DNA of 64,000 nucleotides from Synaphobranchus kaupii. Taxonomy: Eukaryota > Chordata > Actinopteri > Anguilliformes > Synaphobranchidae. The position numbers were made by a program, and so were the translations under genes. Below are positions 32,201 through 45,400 of the stretch, piece after piece. The notes beneath the pieces are model-generated. The model made no database searches. It had not been told where the DNA came from and saw nothing but the letters and a program-made list of their open reading frames with translations. Each line of letters begins with the position of its first letter. Position 1 is the first letter of the stretch. The stretch spans positions 6,146,830 to 6,210,829 of the forward strand of contig CM056391.1 of assembly GCA_029718625.1 (NCBI GenBank), written 5' to 3'.

Positions 32201-35200
32201 CACAACCACTCTATCTCCGAGTCAGCCGGAGATTGGTCGGCGAGAGTCCAGCTCAGCCTTTCATGGACAAACGTGTTTCCTGCTTAGGATAGACCCAGCT
32301 AGTGTGAAATTTGGTAATACTAGCTTGTCTGCTGAAACGCAATGGGTCTCCTGGAGGAGGATGACGAGGGCCTTGGTGGTATAGGCCAGCTGCTCGATGA
32401 CGCTGATCTTGTTGGAGGTGAGTCCTTCGGTGTTCAGCTGCAGTATTCTGGGTTGGAGGCCAGCGGAGTAAGCACCACCGGCTCTCCTCCCCGACTGCAG
32501 CCGAGCACCAGCCCGGGTGAGGGCCCTAAATTGGCAAATTCTGTTTCGCTTATGACTGCGATTGGCAGTCATAAGTTACTGACGGGGGACACCACGAGAA
32601 GGTGTTTGCCATGAGGAGATTGAGGAGATTGGAGTTGTTGGAGAGAGAAAGTTAAAAAGTGCTGTGTTTGATTTGTTTTGTTAGGAGAAGTCTGCTGTGT
32701 GCCAGATTCCCGGATTGCATGAGAACCTGCTCCGTTACCGACCCTCGCCTGTCTGACAACCCTCCTCCTTCCTCAGCCCTGGACCGTAAGAGAACCCGGC
32801 TACGTGTACCGAACCCTGGCATCGTACCTCGACTATTCTCACGGATTACGGATTGGCTGACGCTCCCACTAACCTCTACCTCTCTTCCCCCGCAAAACAG
32901 CAATAAATTTGCAATTTAAACTGAACTGTCACGGTGTGGACATTGAGATTATTGTTTTCAGTTGCGTGACAGCTCCAACCAGCTCGGAGTTTGCCACACT
33001 ATATTATATTATTTAAAATTATTTATATACACAAACCTATATTATATATACAGTGAGCACCATAATTCATTGGACAGTGACACATTTTTTGTTATTTTGG
33101 TTTTGTACTCTAGCACTTTGATAGGGTAGAGGATGGTAAGGTGTCAGGACAGGGGAGGGCAGGGTGGTGGCTGAGAAAAGACATATTGTGTACTGTAATG
33201 CATAGATTGTTAAATCAATTACCTCACTCAAACAGGATACAACAGTTACCACAAAATACTGTCTGTGAAGCATTTAATGTAATAATACACATGCCATTAT
33301 TGATAATCCACATGCAACAGCAACTAAAATGTCTGTTTAGAAAATGCAGCTACTAAATAACCTAGCTAGCTAGCTATAACTCATTACAGTTATGCACCTA
33401 TGGCAAATGTACGATTGGTAACATCCAGTTATTTCAAAAATAAACGCTAGCTACAACCTAATGTTGGCTATTGATAGTGTTGCTGAAAGGACAGATCCCG
33501 GTGCTTGCTATCTAGCTAGCTATCGACAACTTTACATACGGTAATGTGAGAGCCTAGAAAACATGCTGATGATGAAACTTAACATTGCAAATGTGTTTTT
33601 CATTTAGCTAGCTATAGATAAGATAATAATAATAATAAGATAATGAGTAATAATGCCAATAAATCAAGATTTGCATTAGGCTATAATCTCAAGGAATTCT
33701 CAGAATTTAAATGGCAATCCAAAAATATCAAATATTTGGGCTGTTATATTAGTTCAAGTAAGAAACAATTATTAAAAGAAATTTTTTTAAATTTTTTTTA
33801 AATTAATAAACTGAAAGATAATATAAAAAATTGGATGGACTTGCCAATTAATCTTATTGGGAGAATAAATTTAATAAGAATGATTTGGTTACCTACATTT
33901 TTGTATATTTTTTCAGCTATTCCTGTGACCCCACCAAAATCATTCTTCAAAACTCTTAACTCCTTTGCGTAGAAGGTGACGCCGGCGGGACCTTTTTGCT
34001 CATCTGAGACATTCGTTGCTACTGCATGGGTAGGTATAGACTGGCTGGGGGGTTGCTTGTTAAATGGACTTGCTACAGGAAAATAGTGACACTTAGAAAC
34101 TTTGTATTCAGCAGCGTTGTCACAAACCATCTACCAATAAAGTTAAAACACAGAGTTTGTGATTTCCACTAATAGTTTGGCTGCAGGAGCAACGAATGTC
34201 TCATTTGAGAAAAATGTTGCCGCCGGTGGCATTATCACTAGGCATCTGCGCAAAGGAGTTAATGGGGATGATGTGAAAACAAGTCCTAGCTATCTAAGTC
34301 CTAGCTATCTAAGTTGCAGTAAGCGGAATCTGTCTCTAGTTCTTATACAGTGCACTCCAAAAGTGTCAGGACAGTGACATTTTTTTTGTTTGGCTGTGTA
34401 CTCCTACACATTGGATTTGAAATGGAAAAGTGACTATGAGGTTAAAGTGCAGATGTTCAGCTTTAATGTGAGGGTTTTTATATCCATATCGGGTGAACTG
34501 TGTAGCAATTGTAGGGGAGGGTTCTTATTATACGGGGAGGATCTTTTGCTTGTAGATAGTTGCCCTGATCGATAGCTACATAGCTAGCCCTGGTTGGTTT
34601 TTGTAAGACCAGGGTGAGTTTTTTGACAGCCTAATACAGAGCCCAGGACACTCACAGAAATCATATTTTTTCTCTGATTTATTGACAGCTTTAAGAATTT
34701 CAGCAAAATTATTGCAAAATAATAAATGCAGCTTTAATGGCCTATAACTGATGTTAGTTGGGTTTGTAGCCTTTTAGGAGGGTCTTACTTCCTTATCCAC
34801 AGGTGGGTTTGTAACAATCCAGTTTCCCGCATGTTCTTGTTTTCCCTCTCCTAGCCCTGCTAGCAGCAGCAGCTCCAGACCTCCCTCTGGTTATATACGC
34901 GAGCCTCGGCCATTCTGTCACTCTCCCCTGCGGTGGAGAGCCCAGCAGGGATGTGGAGTGGTACTTTAAACAGCGTGGGCGCAGTCAGTGGTACCTCGTG
35001 GCCAAACTCCAGGCCGGAGCCCTTTCCCCAGGACGTGGCTTCCAGGAACGGGTGCAATCCTTCCATGGGGAGAAGCCTGGAAACTACAGCATTGCTATCA
35101 GTCCTGTGGTGTACACTAACCTTGGCATTTATCAGTGCCAGTACACGGATGGGACCTTTATTTCAAATGTGACACTCGATATTTTAGGTAAGTGCATATC

Positions 35201-35731
35201 ACCTTATTTCCTAGAGATCCATTGAATGATTGTGGTTGTGGATTTCAGTCTTAGCCCACAAAGGTTTTTTTTTGACAGTGTATATTATTATTATTATTAT
35301 TAGGGGGATAGGATCATTCCGGTCTCTAGAAAACCCATAAACCTTACAGTGGACAGCATATGCTGCATCAGGTCCTTTATCCCCCCCAAGCAACATGCAA
35401 CTGCAAGGTTTATGGATGAGGTCTCAAAGGTGTGTGCAACATGGCGGCGCACTCAGATGCAGGTCCGCAAGACCCTGCAGCGCATAGTAAAGACGACTAA
35501 AAACATCATTGGGGTCTCTCTTCCCTCCATTCAGGACATTTATCATAAACGTTGCATTGGCAAGGCCACCGGCATAGTGAAGGATCCATCCCACCCCATC
35601 CCACCCTTCCCATGGACTCTTTGCCCCCCTACCATCTGGAAAAAGGTTCTGTAGCATCCGTGTCAGATCTGCCAGACTCTGTAACAGCTTCTACCCCCAG
35701 GCTCTCCAGGACCAGGGTTCCCTACCCCTGC

Positions 35732-35764
<33 letters not shown>

Positions 35765-36369
35765 GTATATACTATGTAATGTATATGGTGGGATGACAAT
35801 AAACTTATTTGATTGATGATGGTTCAGCTGTTCAAATCCAGTATGTCAGTGAATGTTTTGTAAATCTCTCACTCTCTCACTCTCTCTCTCTCTTTCTCTC
35901 TCTCTCAGTCCACTCAAATATTTCCATAGTGGAGGGAATGTCTGTCAGTCTTCCTTGCTATGCGAGCATTAGTCGAAGAGCAAGTGCTGTTGATCTGGAT
36001 ATCCTCTGGAAGAAAGGTGAAAAGAAAGTTTACCAGCACTATAACAACATCATCACCTACGGACCCGGGTTTGAGAACAGAGTGTCACTTTCCCCAGAAC
36101 TTGCCCTCCTGGGAAACAATTCTTTAACCGTCAACAAGACACAGTTTTCAGATGAAGGTGAATACCAGTGCTTCTTCAACACTCCAAAAGAGAATGGGCA
36201 CCCCGATTCTGTCAGCCTCACTGTTACAGGTAAAGTACTCTTTAAGTCTGTATAGTTTTGTAGGAGGTGTGTATGGTGGGGCTCAGGTGTGTAGGGGGGC
36301 GGAGCAGCTCAGGTGTGTAGGGGGGCGGAGCAGCTCAGGTGTGTAGGGGTGGAGCAGCTCAGATTCTCT

Positions 36370-36411
<42 letters not shown>

Positions 36412-39400
36412 CCCCTCACATATTTCCATAGTGGAGGGAATGTCGATCAGTCTTCCTTGCTATGGGAACATTGGTAGAGGAGCAAGTGCTGTTGATCTGG
36501 ATATCCTCTGGAAGAAAAGTGAAAAGTTAGTTTACCAGCTCTATAACAACATTATCACCTACGGACCCGGGTTCGAGAACAGAGCGTCACTTTCCCCAGA
36601 ACTTGCCCTCCTGGGAAACAATTCTTTAACCATCAACCAGACACAGTTTTCAGATGAAGGTGAATACCAGTGCTTCTTCAACAGTCCAAAAGAGAATGGG
36701 TATCCCGATTCTGTCAGCCTCACTGTTACAGGTAAAGTACTCTTTAAATCTTTTCAGTTTTGTAGGAGGTGTGTGTGGTGGGGCGGGGGGCGGAGGGCAA
36801 AGCAGGGTGGTGCCAGGGCACATTTGCACACCCACTTTTGAAACAGGTGGTGCTGTGGTATTGTCTTGCACCACCACTTTTGACCGCTAAGTCCCCCTTT
36901 AAGTTTTATACTGTGAAGACACGTTACGATAAAATAACATTGAAATGTTTTTTGCGTGCTGTTGGTGGCGCAATTTGTATTTATTTTTGTATTTATTTAT
37001 TTATTTCGGCATGCATTTATTTACACTTTATCACAATTTCAGTAATATGCCCTGACAAAACACATTACTTGCCGAAAAGGGATACGGGAAAAAGCAGCCT
37101 GCTTATCATAGTCCCGCCCCATTTCCCTCATTATTTTACATGTTCATAATATACATTTGTTTAAAACAAATTTTTTGTATCACAACAGCATAACTGAATT
37201 TTCTTTATAACAAAACAGTTTGAGAAAGAAAAAAATAAGCTAAAATAAAATAGACATTAAAGTCCAAATAAGTCGAATTTGAATATACATGTCATACATT
37301 AGTCAAAACAATTTGTTTCATTTGTTTCTTTTCAACAGCAGACAGTCCCCATTTGATAATTTCCTACCATCTTACATCTTATCTTACTTTTGAAGGTCTT
37401 TAGGTTTATAGACATTTTAAGCTCATCGTGTAAACCGTTCCAGAGCTTAACCCCCACAATGGATAATGAATGACCTCTGAGAGTTGACTTTATAGTTTTT
37501 TGTTTATATATCATGTTTCCTCTTAAGTTATGCATGTCATCTCTCTTTTGAAACAGTTTCTGTATATTTGAGGGTAAGAGATTTTTGGATGCTAAGAATA
37601 ATATTTGTATGGTATTATATTTAATTATATCCTGCCACTTAAGAAACTTTGCCTTAATAAACAAGGCATTTGTATGGTCTCTATATGGGACACCATATAC
37701 CACTCTCAATGCCCTTTTTTGAAGTTTAAACAGCATCTCTGTAGTTTCTTTATAAGTGTTCCCCCATACTTCAACACAGTAGTGCAGGTGAGGAGTTATG
37801 AGTGCTGAGTAAATTGTCCTAAGTGAATGTTGATTTAGTAATTTCTGCATTTTCCACAAAATAGACACACTTTTGGCCAATTTACATTGAACTAGCTTCA
37901 CATGTGGTTTCCATGTCAGGAGGCTATCTACCGTAACCCCCAGAATCTTGTGTTCGTTCACTCTTTCAATATTAATACCATTGACTTGTAAATTTATGTT
38001 TTCTTTCAGGCCTCTTTTCCCAAATAATATGAATTTTGTCTTTGAAAGGTTTAGTGATAGTTTATTAATATTAAACCACGTGTGAAGCTTTGACATTTCA
38101 TTGTTCACTGATATGACCATTTGATTAAGATCTTTTCCTGAGCAGAGGATGTTTGTGTCGTCCGCGAATAAAATTAATTTTAAAACGTCAGATACTTTGA
38201 TTATGTCATTGATATATAGTATAAATAATTTTGGTCCTAAGACTGAACCCTGTGTGACCCCACAGTTGATGTTCAGGCATGTTGATATGTTGTCCCCTAT
38301 CTGTACAAATTGAACTCTATTTGATAGGTAACTCTTAATCCATTGTAATGCGATTCCTCTAATTCCATATCTGTACAATTTTTCGATCAATATGCTGTGG
38401 TTTATCGTGTCGAAAGCTTTTTTCAGGTCGATGAAAATCCCTATGGTGAATAATTTACGGTCTAGCGCGTCTTTGATAAATTCTATGGATTCTGTTAGGG
38501 CCATTGCTGTTGAATGTTTTTTCCTGAATCCGTATTGGCTGTCACATAGCAGCTTGTGTTTATCAATGAACTTATCTAATCTAACATTAAAGAGCTTTTC
38601 AATAATTTTTGAGCACTGTGGTAAAATTGAAATCGGACGATAATTTGAAAACTCCTGTTTGTCTCCACTTTTGTACAGAGGAAGAACTTTTGCTATCTTC
38701 ATTTTATCGGGAAACACGCCATTGCAGAAAGATAAATTACATATATATGTTAAAGGAGGTATGATAGCTTTTGATATCCTTTTTAATAATGTCATGTCTA
38801 TCTGATCTGCGTCAATGGATGTCTTAGCTGTACAGTCTCTCAGGATTGATTTGATTTTGTTTTGTGTGACAGGATTTAAAAATAAATACTCTTGTTTTGT
38901 CTCCCCGCCCCTATCCCAGTGATCCCACTGCTGGAGTGAGGATGGAATGGCCTTGGCTAGTTCTGAACCTACACTAACAAAGTATTTGTTGAAGCTCTCG
39001 ACTATCACTTTCTTATCGTCTTCCCTCCTGTTGTTTATATTGAAATAGTCGGAGAATGTCTGTTTGGCCTTTCTGCCTGAGACGGAATTTATTATTTTCC
39101 AAAGATTTTTGGTGTAGTTCTTGTTTTCTGTTAGTAACTTGTCATAATAGTCTTTTTTATGTTTCCTCAACAAATATGTCACTCTGTTTCTATAGTGTTT
39201 GTACTTTGCATATGATTGTACATTCTTTTCCTTTAAAAACTGTTTATATAAGCTGTTTTTTTTCCTACAGGCATTCTCTATGTTCTTGGTGAACCATGGC
39301 CTATTTTTTTTGACTTTGACATTGTTGTCTTTACTCGAATATTTGACTACCGGGCAGTGCTTGTCATATATTGAGTTTATTGTGTTTAAGAAGGCCTCAT

Positions 39401-42400
39401 ACGCTTTGTTTGTGTCTTTTTCTGTCCATACGTCATTCCATTTTTGATTTATCATATCTTGTTCAAAATCTTTAAGTCTCTTTTCGTTTTTAATTCTTTT
39501 TAAGATATTTGTCACTGAGGCATAGAAGGAAGCAGTTTCCATGTCCTAACCTACCGGCAGTATGCCACACGCAAGACATGCGAACACTAATGGCCATATC
39601 TCACTAACTGGGTGAACGGCACACGAGAGCAACGAATCCCGAGCTCTGAAAACACAACGAGCTAACAAACACACTGAATACCTTACAGTATAAAAAACAG
39701 TGGATGAGATGCTAACGTGGAGAGAGAGAAAAGACTACCTTGGAGGTAACAAACAAAAGGACATAAACTAGAGCCAAGTAAAGGGAAAACGCGACAAGCG
39801 CAAAGTAACTCCCTAGCTCTAAAACGGAGCGAACTGCTTGCTGCCGGAATTAACGGGAAGCAGTCTCCGTGTCCTAACCCACCGGCAGTATGCCAAAAGC
39901 AAGACATAATGGCCCTACATCTGGAAAAGGAACAGAGATCTAACATTCCAAGGCTACTTTCATAAACTCGCAGTCACACGCACATATGTCAACAAAACGC
40001 CCAAACCCCCTATGAGGAGTAGGGCCCAGACTCCATGCACGGAGACAGGTACCGAAGGACGAACAGAACAACTGTTCTGGACATATTCCAGCTCTATGAC
40101 TAACGCAAGTTTAGTAGAAAATACACGCCCTGCCTCTCAATATAATATAACGCCCTGATTCACAACAAAGGGGAAACGTAGTCCACGAGAAGGAGACAGA
40201 CCAGGGAACAAACGTACCGAAGCTCACTGTAACATGCAAATGAGTAGAAGCTCAAACGCCTGGTTTCTCAGTAAGAAAACCAAACAAGGCGAATGGAACA
40301 AATAACTGCTATCCTATACTTCTACAAGCTAAGTAACTAAGTAAAAGCGTAAACGCCCGATCTCCCAGGAGAGAGAAACATTTTCAGGCGAATAGAGCAG
40401 AGAACTCCCATACTTCTACGAGCTAAGTGACTAAAGAAGAGCCAGCAATAATAAACGCCCTGCCTCTGTAACGAGACGTGAAAGAACAGGCGAGTAGCGT
40501 AATGGCACAAATAAAACACACACCCAACAGTGCGAATAACGCAAACAATATCGAAGCCCAGAACGGAGGAAAACGTGAGCTTAAATAGCTCCAGGGTAAC
40601 CACGCACAGGTGTGATGCTGAGAGAAGCTCCGCAATAAAGACGTGGCGGAGCAAACATCCACTAAAAGGGCAGCGCCCTCGCGTGGCTACCGAGGAAAAC
40701 GACCGCAAGGGAAGGGCTATTCACAAACCATGACAATTTTAACTTTTTGCATTTCCTTTGTTACCTGAGGGATACGTTCTAGATCATTTAGATGCACAGA
40801 ATAGCTACATCAGAGAGGAAATGTTCTTTCTCTGAACATACAAGTAACTTTTCCATGAAGGTATTCTCTACTTGCCTCTGGTCCAGATGAATCATGTCAT
40901 ATGGTACTGCCATGTTGGATTATCTGCAGCAGACACTGGCACTGCTCGTGATGTAGTGATGATGTCATAATTACTTGCCTCGTCTGGAGGAATGATGTCA
41001 TAATCACAGTAATGTTGGGCAGAAGAGTTTAATAATGTTTGTCTGTTTATTTATTTTACGTGTTCAGTTAAATTTAGGATTTGATTAACTTTGATTAATC
41101 AGAATATCAAATGTAAACCTCACTTCAATTTGTATGTTCTACCCCCATGCATGCTGTAGAGAGCTGTATCATTAAAATTCATATTTGGCTCATAATTTGA
41201 ATGCATTAATAAGGTTTCTGAATGTTGTATTCACTACCTGACTCTGTTCTCTCTGTACAGTTCCTGTATCAAAGCCCAATGCCAGTGTCGCTCATAATGA
41301 ATACCCCTGCACTATACTGTGCACTGTGGAGAGAGGGACAGGAGTGACCCTGTCCTGGTACAGAGAGGGCGAGGAGAGGCCCTTTGTCACCTCACCTGTA
41401 CACAGTGCCCCACATCTGGATATGACTCAGGCTGTGGATAAGGGCGGCATCTACACCTGTGAGGTGAAAAACGCTGTCAATAATGCGACATCAGCCCCAA
41501 TCACTGTGGGGGGCCACTGCAAAGGTGAGATTACTGCACATCATTCACACCTGCTCACATCCATGCACATCCATGCACACCTATGCACATAAGTCTGTAA
41601 TGGGGAGGAAAAGGCTGTAACATGAGAAGTGTCTTGTGGTTTATTTTTGTGTTTTATGCGGAAGGGTGATTGTATTAATTCTGTAATATGTGCATCTAAT
41701 GTTACATCACATGATGTTCAGTTACCTTCCTGATTTCTGAAATTGAACCTTGACCTCCTGTTTTCTCTGAATGGCTGCTCTTTTGACTCCAAAATTCACA
41801 CTAAAACGATTCTTCCCAAAGAGAATCAAATCTAGACTTACTGGTGTGTGTTCTTACCAAAGCCAGCTAATGGATGTTGTCTGTAATAAAACACACATGC
41901 CCCTGTGTGAACTCACTGTGGTTGCCAGACTGATGACTGGTGAGGTCACATGACATCTGTTATGGAAGAAAGTGTTCCAACACAAGCTATAAGCACATTT
42001 AGTCAAAAAAAATATTCCAGTTCCATTGGCTGTAGGTGTGTCTGTACTGCAGTTCCATTGGCTGTAGGTGTGTCTGTACTGCAGTTCCATTGGCTGTAGG
42101 TGTGTCTGTACTGCAGTTCCATTGGCTGTAGGTGTGTCAGTAATGCAGTTCCATTGGCTGTAGGTGTGTCAGTACTGCAGTTACATTGGCTGTAGGTGTG
42201 TCTGTACTGCAGTTCCATTGGCTGTAGGTGTGTCTGTACTGCAGTTCCATTGGCTGTAGGTGTGTCTATACTGCAGTTCCATTGGCTGTAGGTGTGTCTG
42301 TACTGCAGTTCCATTGGCTGTAGGTGTGTCTGTACTGCAGTTACATTGGCTGTAGGTGTGTCTGTACTGCAGTTCCATTGGCTGTAGGTGTGTCTGTACT

Positions 42401-45400
42401 GCAGTTACATTGGCTGTAGGTGTGTCTGTACTGCAGTTACATTGGCTGTAGGTGTGTCTGTACTGCAGTTACATTGGCTGTAGGTGTGTCTGTACTGCAG
42501 TTCCATTGGCTGTAGGTGTGTCAGTAATGCAGTTCCATTGGCTGTAGGTGTGTCAGTACTGCAGTTACATTGGCTGTAGGTGTGTCTGTACTGCAGTTCC
42601 ATTGGCTGTAGGTGTGTCTGTACTGCAGTTCCATTGGCTATAGGTGTGTCTGTACTGCAGTTCCATTGGCTGTAGGTGTGTCTGTACTGCAGTTACATTG
42701 GCTGTAGGTGTGTCTGTACTGCAGTTACATTGGCTGTAGGTGTGTCTGTACTGCAGTTCCATTGGCTGTAGGTGTGTCTGTACTGCAGTTCCATTGGCTG
42801 TAGGTGTGTCTGTACTGCAGTTACATTGGCTGTAGGTGTGTCTGTACTGCAGTTACATTGGCTGTAGGTGTGTCTGTACTGCAGTTACATTGGCTGTAGG
42901 TGTGTCTGTACTGCAGTTACATTGGCTGTAGGTGTGTCTGTACTGCAGTTACATTGGCTGTAGGTGTGTCTGTACTGCAGTTACATTGGCTGTAGGTGTG
43001 TCTGTACTGCAGTTACATTGGCTCCTCCTCTGGACGGAGGGTGAAATTCACTGGAATCTCAGTGTGATTTATGGACTTTTCACTGACTAAGTGTCCAGTG
43101 CAGGATCCATATCTAATCACCTGCAAATAGTGAATTACCTCAGTAATCCTGTGGCAGTGGCTTAATGAGCAGACAGTCAACGTTAAAATATATCTACAGC
43201 TGTTCTAATTATGGATTTCTTGTGTTTATTATACCATCATGTGACCCTGGACCGGCTTCTATTGGACCAATCGCAGCTCCGTCCGATAAAAACTCCCATA
43301 ATCCCTGTCTGCCCACACCTACACACTGGAGTCTCTGCGCTTTTTACACACAGTATATTGTATGAGGAGGTTTTGAATATGTTGTTTTAACATAATTTGA
43401 ATGCACAGATTTGCTCTCTGACACTTTCTCTCAAAAACTTTTTCTGTCAGAAAACAGAATAAATGCTGATCTTGTGCCCCTTTTGCCAGTTTTTAAAAGT
43501 GTGTTTTTCTCTCCTCAGGTTCCAACACAGGGATGATCGTTGGCATTGTCGGCTTTTTGCTATTTCTATTCATTGTTGCTGTTCTGCTTTGGCGTAAGTA
43601 TCGTTCACGCTGCTTTCAGCTCTATCAGTATTAAACACACATTTCCTCAGTGTTTCAGAAACAGGAACAGGATTCTATGTGCAGAGTGCAGGTGACCAAT
43701 AGGATCAGAGTTTATCTGAGTGCAGGTGACCAATAGGATCAGAGTTTATCTGAGTGCAGGTGGCCAATAAGATCAGAGTTTATCTGAGTGCAGGTGGCCA
43801 ATAGGATCAGAGTTTATCTGAGTGCAGGTGGCCAATAGGATCAGAGCTAATCTGAGTGCAGGTGGCCAATAGGATCAGAGTTAATCTGAGTGCAGGTGAC
43901 CAATAGGATCAGAGTTTATCTGAGTGCAGGTGGCCAATAGGATCAGAGTTTATCTGAGTGCAGGTGGCCAATAGGATCAGAGTTTATCTGAGTGCAGGTG
44001 GCCAATAGGATCAGAGTTTATCTGAGTGCAGGTGGCCAATAGGATCAGAGTTTATCTGAGTGCAGGTGGCCAATAGCAAAAAATCTGATTGATTCACCAC
44101 CAGATTACCCATAATCCATCTTTTTAATTCTCAGATGCAGGCAGAGTTTGAATGAGGCTCCAGCTCTCAGGATTTTAATGTGACTTGTCTGAGTGCTGAA
44201 CCCCCAAACTACAGCAGAGGGGCCCACAGAGTCCCACATATTAATATATAATAACTGACAGGCTGTGATAGTGCAACACAGACAGGTCAGTACATATTAA
44301 TAAATAATAACTGACAGGCTGTGATAGTGTAACACAGACAAGTCAGTACATATTCATATATAATAACTGACAGGCTGTGGTAGTGTAACACTGACAGGTC
44401 AGTACATATTAATAAATATGAACTGACGTGCTGTTATAGTGTAACACAGACAGGTCAGTACATATTAATAAATAATAACGGACAGGCTGTGATAGTGTAA
44501 CACAGACAGGTCAGTACATATTAATAAATAATAACTGACAGGCTGTGATAGTGTAACACTGACAGGTCAGTACATATTAATAAATAATAACTGACAGACT
44601 GTGATAGTGTAACACTGACAGGTCAGTACATATTAATAAATAATAACGGACAGGCTGTGATAGTGTAACACAGACAGGTCAGTACATATGAATAAATAAT
44701 AACTGACAGGCTGTGATAGTGTAACACAGACAAGTCAGTACATATTCATATATAATAACTGACAGGCTGTGGTAGTGTAACACTGACAGGTCAGTACATA
44801 TTAATAAATACTAACTGACGTGCTGTTATAGTGTAACACAGACAGGTCAGTACATATTAATAAATAATAACGGACAGGCTGTGATAGTGTAACACAGACA
44901 GGTCAGTACATATTAATAAATAATAACTGACAGGCTGTGATAGTGTAAAACAGACAGGTAAGTACATATTAATAAATAATAACTGACAGGCTGTGATAGT
45001 GTAACACAGTCAGGTCAGTGCGTATTAATAATAACTGACAGGCTGTGATAATGCAACACAGACAGGTCAGTACATATTCATATATAATAACTGACAGGCT
45101 GTGGTAGTGTAACACAGACAGGTCAGTGCATATTAATAAATACTAACTGACGTGCTGTTATAGTGTAACACAGACAGGTCAGTACATATTAATAAATAAT
45201 AACTGACAGGCTGTGATAGTGTAACACAGACAGGTCAGTGCGTACTAATAATAACTGACAGGCTGTGATAATGCAACACAGACAGGTCAGTACATATTCA
45301 TATATAATAACTGACAGGCTGTGGTAGTGTAACACAGACAGGTCAGTGCGTACTAATAATAACTGACAGGCTGTGATAATGCAACACAGACAGGTCAGTG

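Larger units (their letters stand above)
28531..32612 (-). mobile_element. Near-full-length non-LTR retrotransposon (EN plus RT)
   Basis: GAGGAGATTGAGGAGATT stands on both sides (28513-28530 and 32613-32630), an exact 18-bp target duplication. Read on the minus strand the element starts at 32612 and ends in a (GAA)n-type tail at 28531. Excluding an inserted L2 it is about 3.2 kb. It encodes an AP-like endonuclease followed by reverse transcriptase and a carboxy-terminal Cys/His motif. The single-frame layout and short tail fit the I/jockey-like or RTE-like groups; I cannot decide between them. Confidence 0.9.
28250..32998 (+). mobile_element. Ty3/gypsy 3' LTR split by a LINE
   Basis: The LTR starts TGTGGCAACC after the polypurine tract and ends TTTGCCACA at 32998, giving the short inverted TGTGGCA/TGCCACA ends of an LTR. 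Without the LINE and its extra target copy it is about 650 bp (28250-28530 plus 32631-32998). Confidence 0.75.

Noticed and set aside
42003..42762. Repeated MELQYRHTYSQ-type frames on the minus strand
   Set aside because: Period of the 32-bp minisatellite; identical start codons recur in each unit.
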